Both the position numbers and the translations under genes were made by a program. This document shows positions 49,413 to 58,382 of a stretch of 64,000 nt of DNA, in pieces. The stretch covers positions 1 through 64,000 of the forward strand of contig JAPLFD010000006.1 of NCBI GenBank assembly GCA_026390835.1, given 5' to 3'. The stretch is from Sphingobacteriales bacterium (lineage in GTDB: Bacteria > Bacteroidota > Bacteroidia > Sphingobacteriales > Sphingobacteriaceae). How positions within the stretch are numbered: position 1 is the stretch's first letter; every line of letters begins with the position of its first letter. Below the pieces are notes generated by a model, which was not told where the DNA came from, ran no database searches, and worked only from the letters and a program-made list of their open reading frames with translations.

Positions 49413-50435
49413 ATGGGAATATTTAACTGGTTTACACAAGAAATTGCCATTGATTTGGGTACTGCAAACACCCTTATCATTCACAACGATAAAGTGGTGG
49501 TAGATGAACCATCTATTGTAGCTTTCGATAGAGCAACTAACAAACTGATTGCCATTGGTAAGCAGGCCATGCAAATGGAAGGCAAAACGCACGAAAACAT
49601 TGTTACTGTTCGCCCTTTAAAAGACGGAGTAATTGCAGATTTTAATGCTGCCGAACACATGATTCGCGGCATGATTAAAATGCTCAACAACGGTAAAGGT
49701 TGGTTTTTCCCATCGTTACGTATGGTTATTTGCATTCCATCGGGCATTACCGAGGTAGAAAAAAGAGCCGTTCGAGATTCTGCAGAAATTGCAGGTGCCA
49801 AAGAAGTTTACTTAATTCACGAGCCCATGGCTGCAGCTGTTGGTATTGGTATCGACGTTGAAGAGCCCATGGGAAATATGATTATCGATATCGGTGGAGG
49901 TACCACCGAAATTGCGGTAATTGCCCTTTCGGGTATTGTGTGCGACCAGTCTATCCGTGTTGCGGGCGATAACTTCGATAGCGATATCGTACAATACATT
50001 CGTCGCCAGCACAACATTATGATTGGTGATCGTACAGCCGAGAAGATTAAAATCGAGGTAGGTTCTGCCCTTCCAGAATTACAAGATCCACCACCAGATT
50101 TAGCTGTTCAAGGTCGTGATTTAATGACCGGTGTGCCGATGCAAATCATGGTATCGTATACTGAAATTGCCCATTGCTTAGATAAATCAATTTCAAAAAT
50201 TGAAGAAGCGATTCTAAAAGCCTTAGAGATTACGCCACCAGAGCTTTCGGCAGATATCTACCAAACTGGTATTTATTTAACCGGTGGCGGTGCCTTATTA
50301 AGAGGCTTAGATAAGCGTATTTCATCTAAGACCAAACTGCCGGTACACGTGGCCGAAGATCCATTGAGAGCAGTTGTTAGAGGAACCGGGATTGCGCTTA
50401 AAAATATCGAGAATTTTAAATTTTTAATGCAATAA
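49413..50435 (+). CDS. mreB: Rod shape-determining protein MreB
   Basis: 340 aa, IAIDLGTANTLI, GNMIIDIGGGTTEIAVIALSGIV. Confidence 0.99.
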   Translation: MGIFNWFTQEIAIDLGTANTLIIHNDKVVVDEPSIVAFDRATNKLIAIGKQAMQMEGKTHENIVTVRPLKDGVIADFNAAEHMIRGMIKMLNNGKGWFFPSLRMVICIPSGITEVEKRAVRDSAEIAGAKEVYLIHEPMAAAVGIGIDVEEPMGNMIIDIGGGTTEIAVIALSGIVCDQSIRVAGDNFDSDIVQYIRRQHNIMIGDRTAEKIKIEVGSALPELQDPPPDLAVQGRDLMTGVPMQIMVSYTEIAHCLDKSISKIEEAILKALEITPPELSADIYQTGIYLTGGGALLRGLDKRISSKTKLPVHVAEDPLRAVVRGTGIALKNIENFKFLMQ

Positions 50436-50444
50436 GCACTTATT

Positions 50445-50477
50445 TGGTCGTTTGGTAGTTTTTTAACTAAACGACCA
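50445..50477 (+). promoter_or_regulatory. Hairpin between mreB and mreC
   Basis: TGGTCGTTT-[GGT bulge]-AGTT-tttt-AACT-AAACGACCA. Confidence 0.6.
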
Positions 50478-50501
50478 TTTATACACCCCCTAAACTGTAC
50501 A

Positions 50502-51335
50502 ATGCGCAACCTTTGGATTTACATCAGCAAGCACAATGCAGTTATTCTATTTTTTATTTTCTTCGCCAGCTCATTTATTCTACTCATCAACAACAATTCC
50601 TTTCAACGAGCCAGCACTTGGAATTCTTCAAACGAATGGGTGGCTTCTCAGTACCAAAAAGTTCAAAACTTAAAAGATTATCTTCGTTTAAGAGCCATTA
50701 ACGATAGTTTAGCCTCAGAAAATGGACGCCTATTAAATTTAATACCACAAAGAGACAGTAGCGAAACCAATGGGCTAACTAAGGTTCTAGATACTGTATC
50801 ACATCAGCAATACAGCTATTATACCGCCAAAGTAGTTAACAATTCTGTGCGCCAAAAAAACAATTATATTACCATAGATAAGGGTTCTTTGCAAGGCATT
50901 AAAAAAGGTATGGGTGTACTAGGCCCCAATGGCGTGGTTGGTATTGTGTTAAACGTATCCCCTAAATTTGCCACCATCCAATCGTTGCTACATAGCGAAA
51001 CCCGTATCAGTGCCAGTCTAGCCAGCAACCAAGCTTTTGGTTCATTAGTCTGGGGGGCAGGTAATTTCAATTCGTCGTATGCAATTTTACAAGATATACC
51101 AAACCATATTAAGACAAAAGTGGGCGAAAAAGTAATTACTTCGGGTTATTCCTTATTTCCCGCAGGTATTCCTATTGGTACAGTAAGCGAAACCGGGATG
51201 AAAGGCGGTGATAATTTTTTAAATATTAAAGTAAAGTTAGCTACAAATTTTGCCACTTTAAGCTATGTACACGTGGTAAACAATGCTTCTGGTAAAGAGC
51301 AGGAAACAATAGAGTTGAGCAATAAAACTGAATAA
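50502..51335 (+). CDS. mreC: Rod shape-determining protein MreC
   Basis: 277 aa, N-terminal TM, coiled coil, GSLQGIKKGMGVLGPNGVVGIVLNVSP. Confidence 0.95.
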   Translation: MRNLWIYISKHNAVILFFIFFASSFILLINNNSFQRASTWNSSNEWVASQYQKVQNLKDYLRLRAINDSLASENGRLLNLIPQRDSSETNGLTKVLDTVSHQQYSYYTAKVVNNSVRQKNNYITIDKGSLQGIKKGMGVLGPNGVVGIVLNVSPKFATIQSLLHSETRISASLASNQAFGSLVWGAGNFNSSYAILQDIPNHIKTKVGEKVITSGYSLFPAGIPIGTVSETGMKGGDNFLNIKVKLATNFATLSYVHVVNNASGKEQETIELSNKTE

Positions 51336-51848
51336 ATGGAACGCATACCTTTACATATTGCACGCTTTATTGGCTTGGTCTTTATTCAGCTATTCTTGTT
51401 AAAGAATATTGGTTTTTACAACTTATCTACCCCCTATATTTACATTTTATTCATCTTATTACTGCCCTTTAAAATACCTAATTTTTTCCTTTATGCTTTG
51501 GCCTTTGGATGTGGTATAACCATTGATGTTTTTCACGATACCCTAGGTTTACACGCCTTAGCCTGCACGGTATTGGCTTTAGGTCGTATTTTATTTTTAA
51601 ACCTTACCATTTCCAACGATTCTTTGGAAACAGAGCCGGAACCCAGCTTAAGCAGTATGGGGGCTCGATGGTTTTTGTTATATGGATTACTAATGGCTTT
51701 TTTACACCACCTCACACTTTTCATTTTTGAGCTGTTTAGCCTTTCTAACTTTGGTGGAACACTATTACGGACTATTTTGAGTGCATTTTTTACGTTATTT
51801 TTGATGCTGGTTATTTCATTGGTATTTTACCGTAAAAAAGCACGTTAA
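51336..51848 (+). CDS. mreD: Rod shape-determining protein MreD
   Basis: 170 aa multi-TM, between mreC and mrdA. Confidence 0.9.
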   Translation: MERIPLHIARFIGLVFIQLFLLKNIGFYNLSTPYIYILFILLLPFKIPNFFLYALAFGCGITIDVFHDTLGLHALACTVLALGRILFLNLTISNDSLETEPEPSLSSMGARWFLLYGLLMAFLHHLTLFIFELFSLSNFGGTLLRTILSAFFTLFLMLVISLVFYRKKAR

Positions 51849-53731
51849 TGAATCCGTATTTCGCTCGAAAATTTGTTATTCAAGGAATTTTTATTGCAAC
51901 AGCTGTCATTTTATTGGTTCGCTTATTCTACCTACAAATTGTAAACGATAAATACCTACTTTCAGCCAATAACAACGTACTTCGGAAAATACTTATTTAC
52001 CCAGCACGTGGGGTAATTTTGGACCGAAAAGATCGGATTTTAGTTCAAAATGAACCCGTATACGATATAATGGTGATACCAATAGAGGTTAAACCATTTG
52101 ATACCTTGGCATTTTGTCGGCTCCTAGAAATTAGCAAAGAACGTTTCGACAGGCAATTTAAAAAGGCAGTTAACCAATCCATTTACAAGGCATCGGTGCT
52201 AGAAAAACAATTATCGGCTAAAGTATATGCTGCTTTTCAGGAGCGTTTGTATCAATTCCCCGGCTTTTATGTACAAAACCGAACGATACGCATGTATCCG
52301 GATAGTTTGGCTGCACAATTTTTGGGCTACATTGGAGAGGTAAATGAAAAAGCCATTGAAAAATCTAAGGGATTTTATGCCAAGGGAGATTATATTGGCA
52401 TAAGTGGGGTAGAAAAATCATATGAAGAATTATTAAGAGGCCAACGAGGCGTACAAAACTTAATGGTAGATGCCTTTAGCCGCCCAAAAGGGCATTTTGC
52501 AGAAGGGCGCTACGACACCTTGGCGGTTTCTGGAGAAGGTTTAAAATCATCGCTAGATAAAGAATTGCAAAAACTGGGCGAAAAGCTCATGAATCATAAA
52601 ATTGGTAGTATTGTGGCCATTGAACCTGCTACTGGAGAGATTTTAGCTTTTGTAAGTAGCCCCAGTTATAACCCCAACCAAATGGTGGGTAGGCAACGGG
52701 GAAACAATTACATGAAATTGCTTAACAACCCCTATAAACCCATGTTTATTCGCCCTATTCAGGCAGAATACCCTCCAGGTTCTATTTTTAAAATTGTAAA
52801 TGCCTTGGTAGCCCAGCAATTGGGACTTATTAACCCAAGTACCACTTTTGTATGCGGTGGTGGCTATCGGTATGGGAACCGAGTTATGGGCTGTACACAC
52901 GTTCACGGCCCCATGAATTTAAGTCAATCTATCCAATACTCTTGCAATACCTATTATGGGTATACCTTTAACCGTATGGTCGATCATGCCGGTATGCGCT
53001 CAGTGGAGGGCTATAAAAAGTGGCAGGCAGCCGTAGCTAAATTTGGCATTGGATCTAAACTAAACATCGATTTACCAAACGAACGTAAGGGCTTACTGCC
53101 TAGTGCCGATTATTATACTAAACGTTTTGGTAGTGATAAATGGACCTCTGGTTTCAATATTTCACTCTCAATTGGGCAAGGTGAATTGGGTATTACGCCG
53201 CTTCAAATGGCTAATATAATGGCTATTGTGGCCAATAGAGGTTATTTTTACAAACCCCACCTTATTAAAGCTATTGGTGCAAATAACGTAATTAAAAAAG
53301 AATTTACCGAGCGCATCAATGTAGGCATCAACAGTGCTTATTTTATTTCAGTTATTGATGGAATGAGCCGGGTGGTAAACCAAGGTGGTGGAACGGCATT
53401 TAATTCTAAAATTCAGGGTATTGAAATGTGCGGAAAAACAGGCACAGTGCAAAACCCTCACGGAGACGACCACTCGGTATTTGTGGCTTTTGCACCCCGT
53501 AATAATCCGAAAATTGCCATAGCTGTAATTGTAGAAAATTCGGGCTACGGGGCTACGTGGTCGGCACCAATTGCTAGTTTGATGGTAGAGAAATATTTGA
53601 GAGATTCTATTACACGGCCGAAGGCGTATATGGATCGCATTAGCAATGCCAACTTATTGCCGGCCGTAACCAAGCCCATTAGTAAACCCAAAATAGATAC
53701 GCTTAAAACAAAATTAAAAGCCAAATTATAG
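51848..53731 (+). CDS. mrdA: Penicillin-binding protein 2
   Basis: 627 aa, RGVILDRKDRILVQNEPVYDIMV, EYPPGSIFKIV, MCGKTGTVQNPHG; TAATG coupling with mreD. Confidence 0.96.
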   Translation: MNPYFARKFVIQGIFIATAVILLVRLFYLQIVNDKYLLSANNNVLRKILIYPARGVILDRKDRILVQNEPVYDIMVIPIEVKPFDTLAFCRLLEISKERFDRQFKKAVNQSIYKASVLEKQLSAKVYAAFQERLYQFPGFYVQNRTIRMYPDSLAAQFLGYIGEVNEKAIEKSKGFYAKGDYIGISGVEKSYEELLRGQRGVQNLMVDAFSRPKGHFAEGRYDTLAVSGEGLKSSLDKELQKLGEKLMNHKIGSIVAIEPATGEILAFVSSPSYNPNQMVGRQRGNNYMKLLNNPYKPMFIRPIQAEYPPGSIFKIVNALVAQQLGLINPSTTFVCGGGYRYGNRVMGCTHVHGPMNLSQSIQYSCNTYYGYTFNRMVDHAGMRSVEGYKKWQAAVAKFGIGSKLNIDLPNERKGLLPSADYYTKRFGSDKWTSGFNISLSIGQGELGITPLQMANIMAIVANRGYFYKPHLIKAIGANNVIKKEFTERINVGINSAYFISVIDGMSRVVNQGGGTAFNSKIQGIEMCGKTGTVQNPHGDDHSVFVAFAPRNNPKIAIAVIVENSGYGATWSAPIASLMVEKYLRDSITRPKAYMDRISNANLLPAVTKPISKPKIDTLKTKLKAKL

Positions 53732-53738
53732 CTGTAAT

Positions 53739-55001
53739 ATGGAGAGCAAACAACGCAACATATTTTTTAATGTAGACAAGGTTACCTTGGCTCTATTTGT
53801 TGCGCTATGCATTATTGGCTGGTTAAACATTTATGCGGCGGTGTATGATCCGGAGAAAGGCAACCTGTTTAATTTAGGTACCAATTACGGCAAACAATTT
53901 ATTTTTCTGGTCACGGCGGGCATATTGGGCATCCTTATTTTAGTGATGGATGTTAAGTTTTTTAGCACCTTTAGCCCGCTTTTTTATGGTATCAGTATCT
54001 TATTACTCTTGCTAGTATTGGTAGTGGGCCGTAACGTGGGCGGAAATCAGGCTTGGATTCCTTTGGGTAATTTTAGATTGCAACCCTCCGAGTTTGCAAA
54101 ATTTGCTACCTGCTTGGTGTTGGCACAATTCTTATCTACCGCCACTATTAAGACCAAAGCTTGGCAAACTACCTTACAAGCAGCCGCCATAATTGGCATA
54201 CCTGTTGCGCTAATTTTAGCACAACCCGATGTGGGTTCTGCTCTTACTTTTGCTTCCTTAATATTTGTATTATACCGAGAAGGATTATCTGGCTATTTCT
54301 TGGTATTCGGTTTGTTAGCTATTGTACTTTTTGTTCTTACGTTATTACTAAGCAAAATTGTACTTATTGTTGGCCTAGTAGTTATTGCCGGTTTTTTACT
54401 TACGCAAATACGCAATAAAAAACAATGGATGCGCCCAATTGTACTTGGGACTATAGGCTCTATCCTATTTATTTTTTCAGTAGATTTTACCTATAATAAC
54501 ATTTTAAAAGCACACCACCGCAACCGTATAGATGTATTATTAGGCAAGGTAGAAGATTTACGTGGCGAAGGCTACAATGTAAATCAATCTAAAATTGCCA
54601 TTGGATCGGGCAGATTTTGGGGCAAGGGTTTTTTACAAGGCACGCAAACTAAATACGATTTTGTGCCCGAGCAAAGTACCGATTTTATTTTTTGCACCGT
54701 GGGCGAAGAGTGGGGTTTTGTAGGTAGTTTGGTGGTAGTTGGTTTGTATTTATTCTTATTACTGCGAATTATATTTATTGCCGAGCGACAGCGTTCTTCC
54801 TTCTCTAGGATATATGGCTACGGCGTGGCTTCCATTCTATTTTGCCATTTCTTTTTAAACCTAGGCATGACCATGGGCTTAGTGCCCGTCATCGGAATTC
54901 CGCTGCCATTTATAAGCTATGGAGGTTCTTCGCTTTGGGGCTTTACCCTCTTGCTGTTTATCTTGTTGCGCTTAGATGCGAACCGTATGGGAATTATTTA
55001 G
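53739..55001 (+). CDS. rodA: Rod shape-determining protein RodA
   Basis: 420 aa, SEDS family, KFATCLVLAQFLS, GIPLPFISYGGSSLWGF. Confidence 0.96.
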   Translation: MESKQRNIFFNVDKVTLALFVALCIIGWLNIYAAVYDPEKGNLFNLGTNYGKQFIFLVTAGILGILILVMDVKFFSTFSPLFYGISILLLLLVLVVGRNVGGNQAWIPLGNFRLQPSEFAKFATCLVLAQFLSTATIKTKAWQTTLQAAAIIGIPVALILAQPDVGSALTFASLIFVLYREGLSGYFLVFGLLAIVLFVLTLLLSKIVLIVGLVVIAGFLLTQIRNKKQWMRPIVLGTIGSILFIFSVDFTYNNILKAHHRNRIDVLLGKVEDLRGEGYNVNQSKIAIGSGRFWGKGFLQGTQTKYDFVPEQSTDFIFCTVGEEWGFVGSLVVVGLYLFLLLRIIFIAERQRSSFSRIYGYGVASILFCHFFLNLGMTMGLVPVIGIPLPFISYGGSSLWGFTLLLFILLRLDANRMGII

Positions 55002-55602
55002 CGAAGCGTCTGCTCAATAGTTCGTAAAAACGAGCCGAAGTAGCTTCATGGGAAGCCCAATCGTTTGCTTGGGCATAATTTTCGTCTAAATAGCTTTTTG
55101 CTTCTTCTAAACTACCTAATTTATTGAGCATATCAATAGCCTCTTGGTAGGCCAAAGAATAGCCGTTAAACAAGTCTTTTACAAAAACTAATTTATCATT
55201 TAAATTGATGATTGCTTTTAAATCGGCAATAGGCTCTGACTCAAACTTGGTGGCTAAACTGGCCTCAGGTCTATCAGAAATTAAGTCATTAATAGTGGGC
55301 TTGGCCTCATGCAACGGCTCAATTGATGTCTCCACTTTCGGCGTTGAAATCGGTGTTTCTTCTGCAAGTGATGAGGGTACGGCTACCACTGGTTCTACAG
55401 CTGGCAGAGGAACTGCCGAAGAAACATCCTGCAAACGTTTCATGATGTGTGCATGGTCTACCAAAAATTTGGTATTGGCCAAAAAGAGATCTAATTCGAT
55501 ATCCGAAATTTGATAGTCGTGTTGCTCAAAAGCGCTTACCTGCTGCTGAATTTCAGCTAAAATCTCTTTAGTTTTTTGTAAAATCTCTTTTTTATCCATC
55601 AC
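54994..55602 (-). CDS. Hypothetical protein with C-terminal NDKLVFVKDLFNG domain
   Basis: 202 aa; TATTTTTG -7 element at 55631-55638 minus; codon-like ORF convergent with rodA. Confidence 0.8.
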   Translation of the reverse strand: MMDKKEILQKTKEILAEIQQQVSAFEQHDYQISDIELDLFLANTKFLVDHAHIMKRLQDVSSAVPLPAVEPVVAVPSSLAEETPISTPKVETSIEPLHEAKPTINDLISDRPEASLATKFESEPIADLKAIINLNDKLVFVKDLFNGYSLAYQEAIDMLNKLGSLEEAKSYLDENYAQANDWASHEATSARFYELLSRRFAK

Positions 55603-55692
55603 AAAACGAGTTAAACAGTAATTATATTTCCAAAAATAGCATTAAATTCTGATATTAGCCGAGCCTCAGACAGGCTACAAAATCTACCTTAC

Positions 55693-56274
55693 ATGCTTCA
55701 ATACGAACATAATTTTAAGCGTAAACATCAATTGAGTGGCAGTATCGAAGTCATCTGCGGCTCTATGTTTTCGGGTAAAACCGAAGAGCTTATTCGTAGA
55801 TTACGCCGAGCACAAATAGCAAAACTAAACGTAGAAATATTTAAACCCAAAACCGATACCCGTTACGACGAAACGGCAGTGGTTTCGCACGATTCGAATT
55901 CTATCTCATCAACTCCTGTAGAAAGTTCATCCGCTATTTTAATATTGGGGACCAACACGCAAGTGGTAGGCATAGATGAAGCCCAGTTTTTCGACGAAGA
56001 ATTACCCGATGTGTGCACCCAATTGGCCAATAAAGGAATTCGGGTTATTATTGCCGGTTTAGATATGGACTTTTCGGGCAAACCATTTGGTCCTATGCCT
56101 GCCCTTATGGCTATTGCCGACGACGTAAGTAAAGTACACGCCATTTGCTTGCAATGTGGCGGACCAGCTATGTATTCTTTCCGAACTGTAAAAGACAAAA
56201 GCCAATTATTACTTGGTGAAAAAGACAGTTACGAACCACGGTGCAGGGCTTGTTTTGAAGACGAAATGCTCTAA
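55693..56274 (+). CDS. tdk: Thymidine kinase
   Basis: 193 aa, [45 protein letters not shown], zinc Cys residues. Confidence 0.97.
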   Translation: MLQYEHNFKRKHQLSGSIEVICGSMFSGKTEELIRRLRRAQIAKLNVEIFKPKTDTRYDETAVVSHDSNSISSTPVESSSAILILGTNTQVVGIDEAQFFDEELPDVCTQLANKGIRVIIAGLDMDFSGKPFGPMPALMAIADDVSKVHAICLQCGGPAMYSFRTVKDKSQLLLGEKDSYEPRCRACFEDEML

Positions 56275-56351
56275 TTACATACTTACCTTATCATTTATAT
56301 TGTAGTAAATAAGTACTTAACAATAGTTTAAAATTGGGTTAAATTTTTAAA

Positions 56352-57380
56352 CTACTCTACCAAAATTTCGACCCTACGGGTTTTCGATTTAACTCCTTGA
56401 AGTCGCTTACGGTAATAAGCCACTGCTAACTTCTCTGATGGAATTCCTTGCTTTATGAGAAAGCGATAAATCACTTTCACTTTATACCGGGGATGAGGCT
56501 TAAATCCGACTAGCTTAGCCGTGCGGCTAGAATCTTGAGCCAAAAATTGCATTACGTCATCAAGTGATTGCATAGATTCCGTATTATTAACATTCACTTT
56601 TCCCTTTTTAAAATAAATAATTCTGCTCAGCTGCTTTTTATCCTGCATTACGATGTCAGGAATTTTTTCTACAAAGCTTTCCCTAATTGGTTTAGCAGGT
56701 ACTAACTTTGGATTTTTACCAATGGGATATACTAATGATTTTCTAGCTAAAAGCGCTGCATAAGTTGTAGATGAACGACCATTAGCGTCCTGTTCACGAA
56801 TAAAAAGTGGTAAGTGAAAACCAAGACTAGTTAACATGTTTTCTGCAATTAGACTTGATTGTCCGCGATCATAAGCAGTTTGGATAAACAATGAACCGCC
56901 TTCTTTTAATTTAAAACGCAAACCAGCACCTACAGGAATGGCGGTAGCATGGTTAGCTTGCAAATCATATCTAAAACCAGCCATTAAATATGGTCTTAAC
57001 TTAGTAGCCCCATCAAACAAATGATAAAATCCTTCAATAGCAACTGTAATAGCCGATTGACGGCTGTATTCCTTAAGGTCATTCATTCGCTTGCCAAAAG
57101 AAAAGCCAAAATCGGCACCTAAAGCTAAATTAGGGCTTAATGGCTCAAACATACTAACACTTAGACCCTGCATGGAGCGGTTATTTAAACTTAGACTCTC
57201 ATCACAATTACAAGCACTTGACGTCCGAAGATTTAATGTTTGAAACTCCTGGATGTTATATTTAACTCCTAAGCGTACAATCTGAAAAAGTTTAACACTA
57301 TCGGTCTTTTGAGCATGGCTTAAAAAAGGCCCAAATAATAATGCCAAAAAAAGCATAAGGGTATATTTCCAGTAGTTCAT
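56352..57380 (-). CDS. Outer-membrane beta-barrel protein with degenerate C-terminal OmpA-like domain
   Basis: Signal peptide, barrel-like strands, C-terminal IIYFKKGKVNVNN...QGIPSEKL...TRRVEILVE. Confidence 0.7.
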   Translation of the reverse strand: MNYWKYTLMLFLALLFGPFLSHAQKTDSVKLFQIVRLGVKYNIQEFQTLNLRTSSACNCDESLSLNNRSMQGLSVSMFEPLSPNLALGADFGFSFGKRMNDLKEYSRQSAITVAIEGFYHLFDGATKLRPYLMAGFRYDLQANHATAIPVGAGLRFKLKEGGSLFIQTAYDRGQSSLIAENMLTSLGFHLPLFIREQDANGRSSTTYAALLARKSLVYPIGKNPKLVPAKPIRESFVEKIPDIVMQDKKQLSRIIYFKKGKVNVNNTESMQSLDDVMQFLAQDSSRTAKLVGFKPHPRYKVKVIYRFLIKQGIPSEKLAVAYYRKRLQGVKSKTRRVEILVE

Positions 57381-57403
57381 TTTAAGCTGTGTTTATGGGT
57401 AAA

Positions 57404-58375
57404 TTAGTTGGTATTAAAGTTATGCATCAACGCTATTTCAAAAGCAGATCTCCTAAAGCCTGAAGCTTGAATACCTGAAATATTTAGTTCGTAATGTAGA
57501 GCCAACGTAGTTTGGCCAACAGTTACATCAAAATAGGGTATTATTGCATCCCGAACTCGATAGGCCAAACCACCCCCAATGGCTGCCAAGTTCTGCCTAG
57601 GGAACTGCCGTCTGGCACTAATACTTAGTAGCTGTTCATATGCTTGTGCTTTAAAATTTGCCACACCAGAAATTCCATAACGAGTATCTTGTCTAATAAA
57701 TTCATATGCACCCTGAATTCCGAAAGTCGGTTTTAATTGAAATGATGCACTATTATCACGATTAATTACTGGTTGAGAAATATCTCTTATAGATACGCCT
57801 AACTTCCACGATTCAGGCTCGGTATTTTGAAACATACTTATACCCAAGTGGGTACTAAACCAGTTTTGACTTTGCCCATTGCCCAATGGATCCCCTGTAA
57901 TTGCATTTGCAATCGGACCATTGCGATCAAATTGATCAGGGAAGTTAATACCTGACACGTCTAAGCGACTATTAAAATAACTAGCTTGTACACTACTTGC
58001 TAAATATAATTGATTGGCATTTAAGGGAATTGCATAAGATACGCCAAGAAGTGCTTGGGTTTGGTTTAGTATGTTCTGATTAGATTGATCTAGTGAAAAT
58101 CCGGCACTTAAATTCCAGTAACCTGATGATTCCTTATTTACTATTTGTGATATAACCGGTAAATCCACCATCATCGCACTGCTGCGATAACCTAACAAAC
58201 CCTGATAGCGAACATCACGGTAATTCATTCTCAAACTAGTACGTGTATCATTTTTGAGCGACGGATTGTACCACAATACCATATCTTGAACCCTGGAAAA
58301 ATGGAGGTCTTGCGCATGAAGACTATTAAGATATAGTACTATAAAAAGAGTAAAAATGTACTTTATTTTTTTCAT
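57404..58375 (-). CDS. PorP/SprF family type IX secretion system membrane protein
   Basis: 323 aa, LHAQDLHFSRVQDMVLWYNPSLKN, LALHYELNISGIQASGFRRSAFEIALMHNFN. Confidence 0.9.
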   Translation of the reverse strand: MKKIKYIFTLFIVLYLNSLHAQDLHFSRVQDMVLWYNPSLKNDTRTSLRMNYRDVRYQGLLGYRSSAMMVDLPVISQIVNKESSGYWNLSAGFSLDQSNQNILNQTQALLGVSYAIPLNANQLYLASSVQASYFNSRLDVSGINFPDQFDRNGPIANAITGDPLGNGQSQNWFSTHLGISMFQNTEPESWKLGVSIRDISQPVINRDNSASFQLKPTFGIQGAYEFIRQDTRYGISGVANFKAQAYEQLLSISARRQFPRQNLAAIGGGLAYRVRDAIIPYFDVTVGQTTLALHYELNISGIQASGFRRSAFEIALMHNFNTN

Positions 58376-58382
58376 ACAACTG

